From contig OZ005607.1 of the NCBI GenBank assembly GCA_963930655.1, forward strand, positions 15,580,374-15,644,373: a DNA stretch of 64,000 bases, in the 5' to 3' direction. The translations under genes and the position numbers were made by a program. The stretch comes from Myrica gale (lineage: Eukaryota > Streptophyta > Magnoliopsida > Fagales > Myricaceae). Of the stretch, positions 1-10,337 are shown piece by piece. Every line of letters starts with the position of its first letter. Position 1 is the first letter of the stretch. Under the pieces are notes generated by a model. It searched no databases and was not told the origin of the DNA. It saw only the letters and a program-made list of their open reading frames with translations.

Positions 1-673
1 TGGTGTTTTTTCTGTTAAATCCTTCTATGATCTCCTCTATGAGCAGAGGGTGCGTAGTGATAGTGCAGTACACTCTCTCTTTCCCTTGGCAGGGGGTTTG
101 GAAGGCCAAGGTCCCTATGCGAGTGTCTTTCTTTGTTTGGGAGGCTACCCATGGGCGTATTTTGACTATTGATAATCTCAGAAGAAGGGGTGTTTATGTC
201 ACAGAGTGGTGTTATATGTGTAAGGGAGATGGCGAATCAGTTCATCATCTGCTATTGCATTGCACGGTTGCTAGAGGTCTTTGGATGTCGGTCACTGGTA
301 TCTTGAATGTGCATTGGGTTATGCCTGAAAAGGTGGAGGATGTTTTATCTTGTTGGGGTAGGGACTTTAAGGATCCTTCAGCCAAGACTATTTGGGGGAT
401 GATTCCAGCATGTGTATGGTGGTGTATTTGGAGGGAGCGAAATAGAAGGTGTTTCGAAGATTCGGACAGATCACTAAGGAGCTTGCAGGTCGATGTGTTT
501 CTTTCTCTTTTCTTTTGGGCTAATGTTTTGTTGGGGGGTCGTTTTGTGGACTATGCTGATTTCCTTAGTTTCTTTATTTGTATGTTTTGAGTGACTTCAG
601 TACAGTCTTTGTACTGATTTCGCTTCTTCTCGCTTTTTCTTTAATAAAATTCTTCTTACTTATAAAAAAAAAA
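1..673 (+). mobile_element. LINE 3' end (L1-type), truncated by window edge
   Basis: The reading frame at 3-590 encodes the C-terminal end of a plant LINE ORF2. It holds the zinc-binding reverse-transcriptase tail (zf-RVT) with the [18 protein letters not shown] block, [19 protein letters not shown] (Cys/His ligands) and the Trp-rich CVWWCIWRERN segment. The stop at 588-590 is followed by a short 3' UTR with the family signature 'cagtacagtctttgtactg', a polyadenylation-like 'ttaataaaatt', and a poly(A) run ending near 674. The frame is very close to the 3' end of the LINE at 31902-37432, so both belong to one family. The element's 5' part lies outside the window. Confidence 0.9.
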
Positions 674-675
674 AG

Positions 676-800
676 ATCTTCTAAGAGGGTTAGAAGGCCT
701 TTATCTTCAAAAGAGTGTTAGATGAGTTATGGAGAGCTACTCTCGGTTCAGCCAAGGTAGTGAAAGTCCTTGTATATTCTTGGTGATTGGAGCTCTCTAT
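676..800 (+). repeat. Dispersed repeat, copy 1
   Basis: About 120 bp, beginning 'atcttctaagagggttagaa', recurs almost unchanged at 18318-18445 downstream of the calmodulin gene. Differences are few: two extra bases in 'ctactctcgg' and scattered substitutions. Copy 1 starts exactly where the poly(A) tail of the preceding LINE ends. That suggests the LINE inserted into this repeat and its left part lies off the window. The family is unknown. Confidence 0.75.
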
Positions 801-1000
801 ATTCTTGGTGAGTGAAAGTCTTTGAAAATTCAGAGACATTTTTTTATTTTAAATTAAAAATTTGGGAACTTATTTAATTATCTCGAAATTTTAGAATTAT
901 GATGCATGCAAGCGGGAGCAGATAACCATCCTTAATATTAGGCCTTTTAAAAAAAAATCTAACTTGCCATCATCTCTCTGTTCCAAAGCATGGACCTTTA

Positions 1001-1222
1001 AAGACGTTTTTTTTTAGAAAATTTCTAGGATGCTAAGTATGATATGAATATTTACGTGATGTTTGAGCTTTTTTGGTATGCGTGTAGAATGTGTTGACTT
1101 TTGTTGATGTGTAAAAATAGTAATAATGAGTTGTATTTGTATTCGTGTAGGAGTAATGTTGTGATTGTAATGTTAGAAAGTTAGATACAAATCCTACAAA
1201 AATTCTCAAAATAAACATGCCC
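1001..1222. mobile_element. MITE (3-bp TSD, PIF/Harbinger-like)
   Basis: Imperfect terminal inverted repeats of about 30 bp are visible. The left end runs 'gacgtttttttttagaaaat' and continues 'ttctaggat'. The reverse complement of the right end reads 'gggcatgtttattttgagaa' and continues 'tttttgtaggat'. Both ends abut TTA (998-1000 and 1223-1225), a target duplication expected for PIF/Harbinger MITEs. The inner end motif 'aggatgctaagtat' matches 'aggattctaagtat' in the MITE at 21132-21436, so these look like one family. No coding capacity is seen. Confidence 0.55.
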
Positions 1223-1384
1223 TTAGACTAAATTGTTATGTTGACGCTTGCACTCTCAGCCACATTGCTTCAAACTCTAGGTCTTAGCTTCAACTCATTG
1301 TGATTTTTCCGGCCACCTTCAACTTTGGCGACTCGAATTTTGACACCGGAGGTTTGTCAAATTCCTACTTATGAATCAGTTGAT

Positions 1385-1570
1385 TTGTGATGTGTCATGT
1401 CATGTCATGTGCTTGTACTTATCCCTAGGCTCACTTATAGTAAATCGTATACATACAAGCGATGATTGCAACACGAATTATTCTTCTACTTGGATTTACC
1501 GTATTACCCTTGAATTACTTAGCGAAAGGCTTGTAAATAAAAAAGGGCATAATTTACTAGAAAAGTCCTT
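1385..1570 (-). repeat. Gypsy LTR end fragment
   Basis: On the + strand this reads 'tgtcatgtgcttgtacttat' and continues '...ttgaattacttagcgaaaggcttgtaaat'. It resembles the LTR terminus at 2071-2200 ('gtgctggtacttac ... gaattcacttagcggaagac'). It is taken as a decayed second LTR end of the minus-strand Gypsy relic whose reverse transcriptase lies at 1615-2066. Confidence 0.4.
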
Positions 1571-1614
1571 GAGAATATAAGGCCAACACTGGTGTCGTTA
1601 CTAATATTATATTT

Positions 1615-2066
1615 AGCTCCTAAAAACTCTTTTTGCATTCATCGGTCCATTCATAGTTTGCATCTTTCCTTGTCAAGGTAGTTAAAGGGGCAGCTAACCA
1701 CTTAAACCCTTCCACAAATCTCCTGTAATACTCTGTCAAACCCAAGAAACTGCGAATCTTATGAACATTAACAAGCCTTGGCCAATTTATGACTACTTCT
1801 ATCTTGCCCAACGCCATCGAGATTCCTTGACTTGACACAATATGCCCCAGAAATGACACTTGTTCCATCCAAAAGTCACATTTGGACAATTTAGCATATA
1901 ATTGCTCCTCTCGTAACTTATGCAACACTAAACGTAGATGCTCCTCATGTTCCAATCGATTCTTAAAATAAATTAGTATATCATCAATAAAAACCACTAC
2001 AAAGCAATCTAAGAACTCCCAAAATACTCTATTCATCAAATCTATGAAAGCTGCAAAATCATTAGT
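1615..2066 (-). pseudogene. Ty3/Gypsy reverse transcriptase fragment
   Basis: The minus strand encodes about 145 residues of a Ty3/Gypsy pol: 'FAAFIDLMNRVF', the catalytic YxDD-type motif in 'VFIDDILIY', then 'HEEHLRLVLHKLREEQLYAK', 'KCDFW', 'FLGHIVS', and the connection-domain block 'SFLGLTEYYRRF'. The part upstream of FAAF (palm N-terminus, protease, gag) and everything after 'ECKKSF' (RNase H, integrase) are missing. The 5' side abuts an LTR terminus directly at 2071, so this is a deletion or recombination relic. Confidence 0.9.
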
Positions 2067-2070
2067 GTCA

Positions 2071-3360
2071 CGACCCGTGCTGGTACTTACCCCCTCAGCT
2101 TGCGTATAGTAATCACATGCACAAAATTCGGAGATTACTGTACAATAAAAACTCTTAGAATCGCTTAAATGCCCTCGAATTCACTTAGCGGAAGACTTGT
2201 TTAAAACGATTATGGTTAAAAAGAAGGTCGTAAATTAGTTTAGAAACTTGAGCGAAGTAAAATCTCACAAAATAAGAAATCAGTATGTTAGCACTTAGGA
2301 AAAAACCTTAGTCGGTTAACGACTAAAAGGAAAATAGCAAAATCATATAAAGTGTCATATCGTAATAATATGCATTTATTTAGAAAAATTTCATTAACGA
2401 ATTAGCTTTAAAACTGATTAGTATCGTAAAAAGATTAAGGCGAGATTAAAGGAAATAAATAAACCTTGTAGCAATAAATTAACATAGAGAAATACACATT
2501 TTCCTTTAAACGAACACAGTCTGGTACAAAAATGGGACATTCGAGAGGATTACGAAAGAATAAGCCTAGATTATACAAAAATACGAGCTTCCTATAGTTC
2601 ACTTACCCTATACAACTGCATTTCAAGATTCAAAAAAAAAAGAATAGTTTTGAAATATTGTCATCCAAAGAAAATAAAGGAAACAATGAAAAAGGATACA
2701 AAACAGACCATGCATCTTGAATGCCTTCGGCCTTAAAATAATCCAAAATCATGCTTAACAATAAGAAGACAAACACAAACAAACATAAAAGGGTGAGTCC
2801 TAATGACTCAATAAGGTCGGGGAGGGGGGCATGCTCATACATTATAATTCATGCCTTGGAACATAAAGTATTAGTGCAATGATTTCAAGTCATACTAGAC
2901 AAGGAAATAGTATAAAAGAATGTATGCAATGCAATTGAAATGAATTCGCTCATCATATGGTTCCCTGAGGTATTCCCAGTGTTTGCTCTGTTCACCCCAG
3001 AGTCGGGTTGTGCGTCCCCCCTCTCCTCGTGGGACTGTCCCATGTGCCCGATGTGGGGGGTTACACTCTCCTCATGTGGGGGGTTGCACTCTCCTCATGT
3101 GCCCGATGTGGGGGGTTGCACTCTCCTCATGTCCCATGTGCCCGATGTGGGAGGTTCCTCAAACTTGTTTTCCTCGTATGAAGTGAATGCAATTAATGAT
3201 GACTACATTTCATGTACAATGTACATGTCCAAAAATACCTCATGCTATGATTGGAAAAACATAAACCAATAAAATGTTTGAAAATTTAATGCATGAATAG
3301 TAAAGATACAAATACCATAAATTAAATTCGCAATTGAATTTAAAATGCTCGACCGATTTA
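2071..3360 (-). mobile_element. Gypsy LTR (minus orientation), 5' limit uncertain
   Basis: Read on the minus strand this ends '...gggtcgtgaca' at 2071. It shares several blocks, in order, with the LTR-like stretch at 12300-13816. These are the 'gaggagagtgcaacccccac' repeat zone, the 'cgcacaacccgactctgggg' / 'tgcacaacacgactctaggg' block with 'gtgaacagagca', 'gactcaccctttt', the 'aaacaagtcttccgctaagt' zone, and the '-gtgaca' end. The boundary near 3360 is uncertain because the LINE beginning about 3487 adjoins it. Confidence 0.6.
3037..3165 (-). repeat. Minisatellite inside Gypsy LTR
   Basis: Four imperfect head-to-tail units of roughly 20-45 bp are built from 'cccatgtgcccgatgtgggg' and 'ggttgcactctcctcatgtg'. 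The related LTR at 12560-12700 has only one or two degenerate units, so the array expanded in this copy. Confidence 0.7.
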
Positions 3361-3486
3361 TGTGACCTTCGAGTCAAATTATGCTAACTGCTACGTTACA
3401 CCAAGGATTTTGAGCTTATGTTTCTCCAAATGAACTCAAGGCACTTTTAAAAATTCTTGAATATTCTCTAAAGTTCCAAGGGAAAA

Positions 3487-4864
3487 ATGTCGTTTTCCCG
3501 TAGATTCAATGTTGAAGCTAAGGAGTTCCGAGTGATAGTTTTAGCTAATGGAGTTGTCAAAATGTTGGAGTGGAGTCGGAAAGCTATGAGCTCGATCTTC
3601 CTTGGGATGTTTGGAGCTGTTTGGATGGCGAATATGGCCAATAGACGGCAAGTGGATGTTAATAAGGAGTTTGTCGTTAAGTTTAACGAAGGTCCTCGAG
3701 CTTTTTTGGCATAGAGATGTAGCAACAAGGCTGAGAGATATGTTACAATAGCGGAGTTTGGAGGGGGACGTAGAAAAGGGGTGGTGATGTTACCGGAGGG
3801 CAAAGGAGGGTCTGGCTGGCAGGCTTTGGCCGCTGTGTTTCAGGAGGTGGTGTCTCGTTTTGGTGAACTCAAGAGAGGCAGAGGAGGCTCTTCTGATTCT
3901 AGAGTCCGACAGGAGGTCTCCTTCGCTGAGGCTGCAAAGAGAGGGTCGATGGGGGAGAACTCTGGAGGTAGGGGTTTGGCCGTGAAGGGAGCTGGAGAGG
4001 TTGGAGGTGGCGTGGAGAAGAAGGAATTGTCGCATGCTGCTGTGCAGGCGACGCTTCTCTTTCCAAGGAGTCGTCTGTTACTGCAAAGTCGGCGGTAGGA
4101 AAAGTGGTTGACGTGGCTCTCTGGAGAACTAAATTGTTGGGGATGAGAGACGATATCGATGTTATGTTAGATCTCTTGGGGCTGGAATCGCTGGATGTTG
4201 GGTCGGGTGTTGCATTTTCAGCCCCTGTAGTTAAACCCGCTTGGGTCTGGAAGGAGAAATTCCCCTCGCATGATTTGGTGAAAGCTGATGGGTCGGGCCA
4301 TGTTCCTTCAAGCCTGGTTGAGGTCTTGGGCTAGCCAATGGGCCTTCTCCATTCGAAGGCTTCACCGGAGGAAAGTGGGAAGGCTCGCCTGAGGCCCGTT
4401 GCTGAGGACATCAGTGCCGACAGCCTCGATTCCCCGGAAGGGTGCACGGGAGATGGCCGCTCTTCGCCCCACCGGAAACACTTTCTGTGATGGCGGAGCA
4501 GTGTTCCGGCGTCTCGCCGGCGCCGGAGCAGGCAGTCGAATCTGGAGTTGTCTTGACCCGCCTCTCTTCCGGCTTGTTGGAGACGCCAGGAAGTTGTTTT
4601 TTGGAGACAAATGGGGCCGATCTTTCTGTTAGAAAGAGCCTGAGTGATCTTTCGATGGGGGAGGTCCACTTTGTACTCGATGGGAACCTTTCTTGTCGTG
4701 AGAAAGAGGGTGGTGGTGCCGAGAGGGCTCGGGCAGAGGTGGTTCTTTCTCCTGGGGCTCGGTTAGGTGGTCTGGAGGTGGGGGAGTGTTCTTGGGGGTT
4801 GGCTACGAGTTTGGTTCGTGTTGAGAGCTCTTTTGGACCAGATTTGGCGTCTAATTCTCTAGAG
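3487..4864 (+). pseudogene. LINE ORF1, 5' part
   Basis: The translation begins MSFSRRFNVEAKEF and continues through 'GAVWMANMANRR', 'RYVTIAEFGGGRRKGVVMLP' and 'GSGWQALAAVFQEV'. It aligns with ORF1 of the LINE at 31902-37432 ([14 protein letters not shown] ... [14 protein letters not shown]). This is the plant LINE ORF1 type, presumably an RNA-binding chaperone, although no zinc knuckle is visible here. There is an in-frame stop at 3712-3714, and the frame shifts near 4100 and again before 4442. The sequence is cut at 4864 by the nested LINE and resumes at 6611 in the same frame (SNSLE | LEDGEF). Confidence 0.8.
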
Positions 4865-6610
4865 CATGATGGGGAAGCTGGTGTTGCAGGGGGGTTACAA
4901 GGTTTTAAGGCGGGTGGGGGGTCGGGTGCGGGGGTGTCTATTTCGCATCTTCTTTTTTCGGATGATACCTTAGTGTTATGTGGTGCGGAGGTGGATCAAT
5001 TTCGGAATCTTAGATGCCTTCTCTTATGTTTTGAGGCGGTCTCGGGCTTAAAGATTAATCTTTCTAAGTCTGAGGTCATCCCTATTGGTAGGGTGGAGTA
5101 TGTGCAGGAGTTGGCGGATATTCTTGGGTGCGGTATCTCCTCATTGCCTATTATGTACCTTGGGCTCCCCTTGGGTGCTTCTTTCAAAAACACTCATATC
5201 TGGGATGGGATAATCGAAAGGATGAAGCGTCGGTTGGCGGGATGGAAGCGGATGTACCTCTCTAAGGGTGGTAGACTAACACTTATCAAGTCTACTCTTT
5301 CGAGCTTACCTACTTATTTTCTTTCTTTATTCCCTATTCCGGCGAGGGTGGCGAATAGGATAAAGAAGATTCAGCGGGATTTTCTCTGGGGTAGTGATGA
5401 TTGTGTTCACAAGTTCCATCTTGTGAAGTGGAATAAGGTGTGTTCTCCGTTGAAGGATGGGGGGTTGGGCCTTCGCAATATCAGACTGTTTAATATGGCG
5501 TTATTCAGGAAATGGTTATGGAGGTTTGCGTTGGAACGGGATACGTTGTGGAGAACGGTGATTGCTGAAAAATATGGTTGTTCGAGGGGAGGTTGGTGTA
5601 CGAGGTCTACCAGTGACTCTTATGGGGTTAGTTTATGGAGGTACATTAGTACAGGGTGGAGCACTTTCAGCAAACATATTCGGTTTAAGGTAGGGAATGG
5701 TGTTAATATCCGCTTTTGGCATGATCTGTGGTGTGGGGATAAGCCTTTCAGTCTTGCTTTCCCTTTGGTCTTCTCTTTATCTCGTTCCAAGGAGGCTATG
5801 GTGGCGGATTGTTTGGTGGATGATGGTGCTCAGGTGGTGTGGAATGTACCCTTCTCTCGAGCGGCTAATGATTGGGAGATAGCGGTTTTTAGTTCTTTCT
5901 ATGCTTTGTTGTATGGGGGTGTTCTTAGCAGAGGGGAAGAGGATGTGATGGTTTGGATGGACAATAAGGATGGGAAGTTTTCTGTGAAGTCGATGTATGG
6001 CTTGATTAGAGGTGGGCTTGGTGTCTCTTTCCCTTGGAGGGGGGGGGTTTGGAGGTCCTTGTGTCCTATGAGAGTTTCCTTCTTTGTGTGGGAGGCTTCT
6101 CTTGGTAGGAGTTTAACTATTGATAATCTTCGAAGAATGGGTCTTATCTTGGCAGATTGGTGTTTCTTATGCCGTGGTGTTGGGGAATCTATTAATCATG
6201 TATTGTTGCATTGTCCTTATGCGAGTGGGCTGTGGTCTCATGTGTTTTGTATTCTGAATCTTCAATGGGTTATGCCAGAGACTGTGGAAGATGTGTTGTG
6301 GTGTTGGAAGAGGAGGCTTAAGAACCCTTTCGCTAAGGCTATTTGGCATTTGATACCCCCTTGTATCTGGTGGTGTCTTTGGCGGGAGCGTAATTCTAGA
6401 TGTTTTGAGGATTGTTCTCTGTCTTTGGATAGGTTACAGGGCGTTTTGTTGTCCTTGCTTTTTAGTTGGGTGACCTCGATTTTTGGTTCTCCTTTTCTAT
6501 ATTTTGTTGATTTCCTTAGTTTTCTTGCTTGTTTGGAGTAGTGATGACGGTATAGTCTTTTGTACTGTTTATACTATTTCTAATGAGATTGGCTTATTCA
6601 TCAAAAAAAA
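4865..6610 (+). mobile_element. 5'-truncated LINE nested in LINE ORF1
   Basis: Coding starts abruptly in the middle of ORF2, just before the catalytic 'SHLLFSDDTLVLCG' (FADD-type box). It continues through '[15 protein letters not shown]', 'YLGLPLGA', the zinc-binding tail 'WCFLCRGVGESINHVLLHC' and '[11 protein letters not shown]' to the stop at 6539-6541. The 3' UTR has 'tatagtcttttgtactg', and a poly(A) run ends the insert. The flanking AATTCTCTAGAG occurs at both 4853-4864 and 6611-6622, a 12-bp target-site duplication. The long open frame 4442-6541 is therefore host ORF1 fused by chance to this insert. The RT is nearly uninterrupted apart from one short G-run indel at its start, so this copy looks younger than its host. 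Confidence 0.93.
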
Positions 6611-6995
6611 AATTCTCTAGAGTTGGAGGATGGTGAGTTTTTGGGAGATGGTGAGAGGGAATTGACGAATGTGGAACCCTTGGCGGTCTGTTCCCAAGTG
6701 ATGAATCGATGGGGAAGTCTCAGGAATTTGGTGTGTCATAGTGGGTTTTAGAGATGGTTTCTTCCGTTAGACATTTGGTTGGGGTATCTGTGAGGGTCAT
6801 GAGGAGGAGCTGAGGAAACTCTTTGTTGCGTTGGAAGGAGACAGGGTGCAGAGTAGTTTTAAAAAGTCTACAAAATCAGGGAGGAAGATGATACGAGAGT
6901 TGAAGGGATTGACTTCTTCAATTAACTATGAAGTAACTTCTTTAATGGCTAGAATGAGCAAGAACAAAAGGAGGGCATTGTTAGTGTTTAAATGA
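6611..6995 (+). pseudogene. LINE ORF1, C-terminal part
   Basis: This resumes ORF1 after the nested insertion: LELEDGEFLGDGERELT and on, then a frame change, then the conserved end. The end matches '[19 protein letters not shown]' and 'SSINYE' of the LINE at 35618-35839 (here 'GHEEELRKLFVALEGDR' and 'TSSINYE'). It ends FK-stop, with the TGA at 6993-6995 overlapping the ORF2 start ATG at 6992 (ATGA). That arrangement suggests ORF2 translation by termination-reinitiation in the intact ancestor. Confidence 0.75.
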
Positions 6996-8228
6996 TGCCA
7001 CGAATCTTGAGTTGGAATGTTCGGGGGTTAAATGATAAGATGAAGTGTAGTAGGGTGGGGAATCTTTTGAGGGGTTGGAAACCGGATGTTGTTTGTCTTC
7101 AAGAGACCAAAGTGGCTGAGATTTCTTGGGCTTTGGTTAGACGTTTGTGGGGAGGGGCTCATGTTTGTTGGCTTAGTTTGGCGGCGGTTGGTGCATCGGG
7201 GGGCATTTTATTAATGTGGGATAACAGGGCGTTGGAGATGGTGGATTCTTGCCTTGGTGACTTTTCGGTTTCGGTGATCTTTAAAAATGTCGATGATGGT
7301 TATCAGTGGATATTTTCGGGTGTGTATGGTCCTAACGAGGATAAGGATAGGAGTTTGTTATGGGATGAGTTGGCTGAGGTTTTTGTGTGGTGGGATCTCC
7401 CGTGGTGTATTGGAGGTGATTTTAATGTTACCCGGTTTCCCAGCGAACGTTTGGGTGGCGGTGGGGTTGGGAGAGCAATGGTGGAGTTCTTGGATTTCGT
7501 TGCGGAGTTGGGTCTTGTGGACATTCCTCTATTGGGTGGAGTTTATACGTGGTTTAACAATAGGGTTTTTGAGTCGTGGTCTAGGATTGACCGCTTCCTC
7601 CTTAGCTCATCTTGGGAATCCTTGTTCCCGGAGGTGACTCAGAAAAGGTTGCCACGCATTCTCTCGGATCATTTTCCTATTCTTTTGGAGCGGGGCAGTC
7701 TGGGGGGTGGGAAGAGGTCGTTTCGATTCGAGAACATGTGGCTGAAAGTGGATGGGTTTGTGGATAAGGTTCGGGAATGGTGGGGTTCGTATTCTTTTGC
7801 GGGGTCTCCTAGTTTTGTGTTGGATGCAAAGTTGAAGGCGTTGAAAAGAGATCTGAAAGTGTGGAATCAGGAGGAGTTTGGGGATATTAGTTTTAGGAAG
7901 TCCTCTTTGTTGAATGAGTTGTCTTCGATTGACTTGCTGGATGAAGTGGGGCTTTTGGAGGAGGGGAAAACTAGGAAGATTCATGTGTTGGGGGAGTTGG
8001 AACGCTTGATTGATATGGAAGAGGTGAGTTGGAGACAGAAGTCGCGTTCTTTGTGGCTTAAGGAGGGGGATAGAAACACCAAGTTTTTCCATCGCATGGC
8101 AAATTCGAATAGGAGGATTAATTTCATTACTTGTTTGGAGGTGGATGGGGTTGTTGTGGAGGATCCGGTGGTGGTGTCTGATGAGATTGTGAATTATTAC
8201 TGTTCCTTGTACAAAGAACCTCATTTCA
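6992..8228 (+). pseudogene. LINE ORF2 endonuclease region
   Basis: An apurinic-like endonuclease (EEP fold) begins [14 protein letters not shown]. Visible catalytic blocks are 'VCLQETK' (Glu), 'SGVYGPN', '[12 protein letters not shown]' (Asp/Asn) and 'LSDHFPILL' (Asp-His). A linker follows, containing '[20 protein letters not shown]'. This domain nicks target DNA to prime reverse transcription. The endonuclease frame is intact. The protein breaks at about 8228, after 'YCSLYKEP', where a deletion joins it out of frame to the middle of the reverse transcriptase. Confidence 0.88.
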
Positions 8229-10244
8229 CCCTCTCAGAGTGCCTTTGTTCGAGGTAGACAGATTTTGGATTCAGTGTTGATTGCAAATGTGTGCATTGAT
8301 TCTAGATTGAAATCGCGGGTGCCAGGTTTGATTTGTAAACTGGATCTCCAGAAGACTTATGATCATGTGAATTGAGATTTCTTGTTGTATATGTTGAGGA
8401 GGTGTGGGTTTGGGGAGAAGTGGTGTAATTGGATTGCTTTTTGTATTTCGACGGTTAAGTTCTCAGTTATGGTGAACGGTTATCCTCAAGGTTTTTTTGG
8501 CAATTCTCGCGGGCTGCGCCAAGGTGATCTTCTTTCCCCTCTTCTATTTGTTATTGTTATGGAGACTTTTAGCAAGATGCTTAATGAGTTGGTGGTGAGA
8601 GGTGCCTTGGTGGGTGTGGATGGTGGTAGGGGTATTGGGGTGTGTATTTCTCATTTATTATTTGCTGACGATACACTCATCATGTGTGGGGCTGAGGAGA
8701 GCCAAGTTTGTCACCTTAGGTGTTAGTTGCTTTGCTTTGAGGCGGTGTCAGACTTGAAGATCAACCTTTCCAAATTTGTTGTTATTCCTATTAGTATAGT
8801 GGATAATGCTCAGCGGCGGGCTGACATAATGGAATGTGAAGTTTCTGCTCTTCCGATGACGTATCTTGGGCTCCCTCTTGGGGCGAGATATAAGAGTCCA
8901 CGCATTTGGGATGACATTATTGAGCGGGTTGAAAGGAGATTGGCTAGTTGGAAGTGCATTTACCTTTCGAAGGGGGGAAAAATCTCTCTTATCAAGTCCA
9001 CGCTTTCATGCCTTCCTACTTATTTCATGTTTCTTTTTCCTATACCCATGGTGGTGGCTAACAGATTGGAAAAGATCCAAAGAGATTTTTTGTGGGGTAG
9101 TGGGGGGGAGGGACATGAGTTTCATCTTGTCAGGTGGAATAAGGTGTGCTCTCCTCTTCGAGCTGGTGGGTTGGGTCTAAGGCGTTTGCCTTTGTTCAAT
9201 AAGGTCTTGCTTGGGAAGTGGTTGTGGCGGTTCGCTACGGATACCGATAGTTTATGGAGGCATGTCATTTTGGAGAAGTATGGTTGCGAGGTGGGGGGAT
9301 GGAGGACTCCGGTGGTTAATGGTTCTTATGGGGTGAGCTTGTGGAAGCATATTAGTAGAGGGTTGGCATGCTTCTATGAGAGGATTTCTTTTGTGGTTGG
9401 GCGCCGGCTTAGAGTTCGTTTTTGGCATGACCTCTGGTGTGGAGTCAGAATTTTAAGGCTTGTCTTCCCTCTTTTATTCTCCTTGGCTCAGAATCAGGAT
9501 GCTTTGGTGGCAGATTATTTGGAGGATAGTTCGGGATCTACGGTTTGGAATGTTCAGTTTTCTCGATCTGCCAGTGATTGGGAGTTGGATGACTTTGCAG
9601 CCTTTTATTCTTTGTTGTACGGGCAAGTTGTTAAGAGAGGGGAGGTTGATAAGATGTGGTGGCGGGATTCCAAAATCAGTGTCTTTTTTGGTCAAGTCTT
9701 TGTATAGATCTCTTTCACGGGGTATTGATTTGGGTTTCCCTTGGCGTCAGTGCTGGAAGACTTTGGCTCCCTCTAGAGTTGCGTTTTTGGCTTGGGAGGC
9801 TGCTCATGGGAGAGTGTTTACTATTGACAACTTACGGAGGAGGGGCTTTTACTTGACTGACTGGTGTTTCTTGTGTAAAGGCGAGGGGGAGTCTGTGGAT
9901 CATCTTCTTCTGCATTGTTCGGTGGCTAGCGGGTTGTGGGCGTCTTTATTTTGCATTATGAATCTTTCCTGGGTTATGCCAAGGAGGGTGATTGAGGTGT
10001 TGAGAGGCTGGAGAATGCAGTTCGAGAACCCCATTGCTTTGGCAGTGTGGAGGATGATTCCTCTTGTTGTTTGGTGGACCTTGTGGAGGGAGAGGAATAA
10101 CATATGCTTAGAAATTCTGAGCGTCCTTTGGATAGTTTAAGGGGTCTTGTTTTGCAGTCGCTTTTTCTTTGGGCTAATGTGATGTTGGGTTCTCCTTTTT
10201 CGGGTTATTCAGATTTTCATAGCTTTCTTGCTTGCTTATGTTAG
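8229..10244 (+). pseudogene. LINE ORF2 reverse transcriptase and zinc-binding tail
   Basis: Resuming after the deletion, the translation has '[20 protein letters not shown]', '[12 protein letters not shown]', '[13 protein letters not shown]', the catalytic '[13 protein letters not shown]', 'YLGLPLGA' and the tail 'WCFLCKGEGESVDHLLLHCS'. Compared with the LINE at 31902-37432, about 150 residues are absent, including the 'APGPDGF' and '[11 protein letters not shown]' blocks. Stops replace Trp after DHVN and follow 'CHLRC'. Frameshifts lie near 9700 and 10130. It cannot make an active enzyme. Confidence 0.88.
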
Positions 10245-10337
10245 GGGTTTCCAGTATAGTCTTTTGTACTGTTGACTCTGTATGTTTTGTATCTGTGTTT
10301 TACCTTTGAATAAGATTGGTTTACTTATAAAAAAAAA

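Larger units (their letters stand above)
3487..10337 (+). mobile_element. Long LINE (L1-type), decayed, with a nested LINE
   Basis: Order: ORF1 start at 3487; ORF1 interrupted at 4864 by a foreign LINE (4865-6610); ORF1 resumes at 6611; ORF2 endonuclease from 6992; reverse transcriptase and zinc-binding tail to 10244. The 3' UTR then carries the family signature 'cagtatagtcttttgtactg' and the element ends in poly(A) at 10328-10337. Its 5' end is uncertain. The bases after the tail (tgtgac...) recur at 3361, which could be a short target duplication, but this is weak. ORF1 and ORF2 are broken by several stops and frameshifts, and the RT fingers region is deleted. Confidence 0.85.

Noticed and set aside
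3037..3165. CRISPR-like array
   Set aside because: Units are contiguous tandem repeats without unique spacers, inside an LTR of a plant genome.
3361..3366. Target duplication for the 3487-10337 LINE (tgtgac)
   Set aside because: Only six or seven bases match the sequence after the poly(A) at 10338, too short to trust beside an LTR of unknown extent.
4442..6541. Single 699-aa gene
   Set aside because: It joins LINE ORF1 sequence to a nested LINE's RT across a target-site duplication, so it is not one gene.
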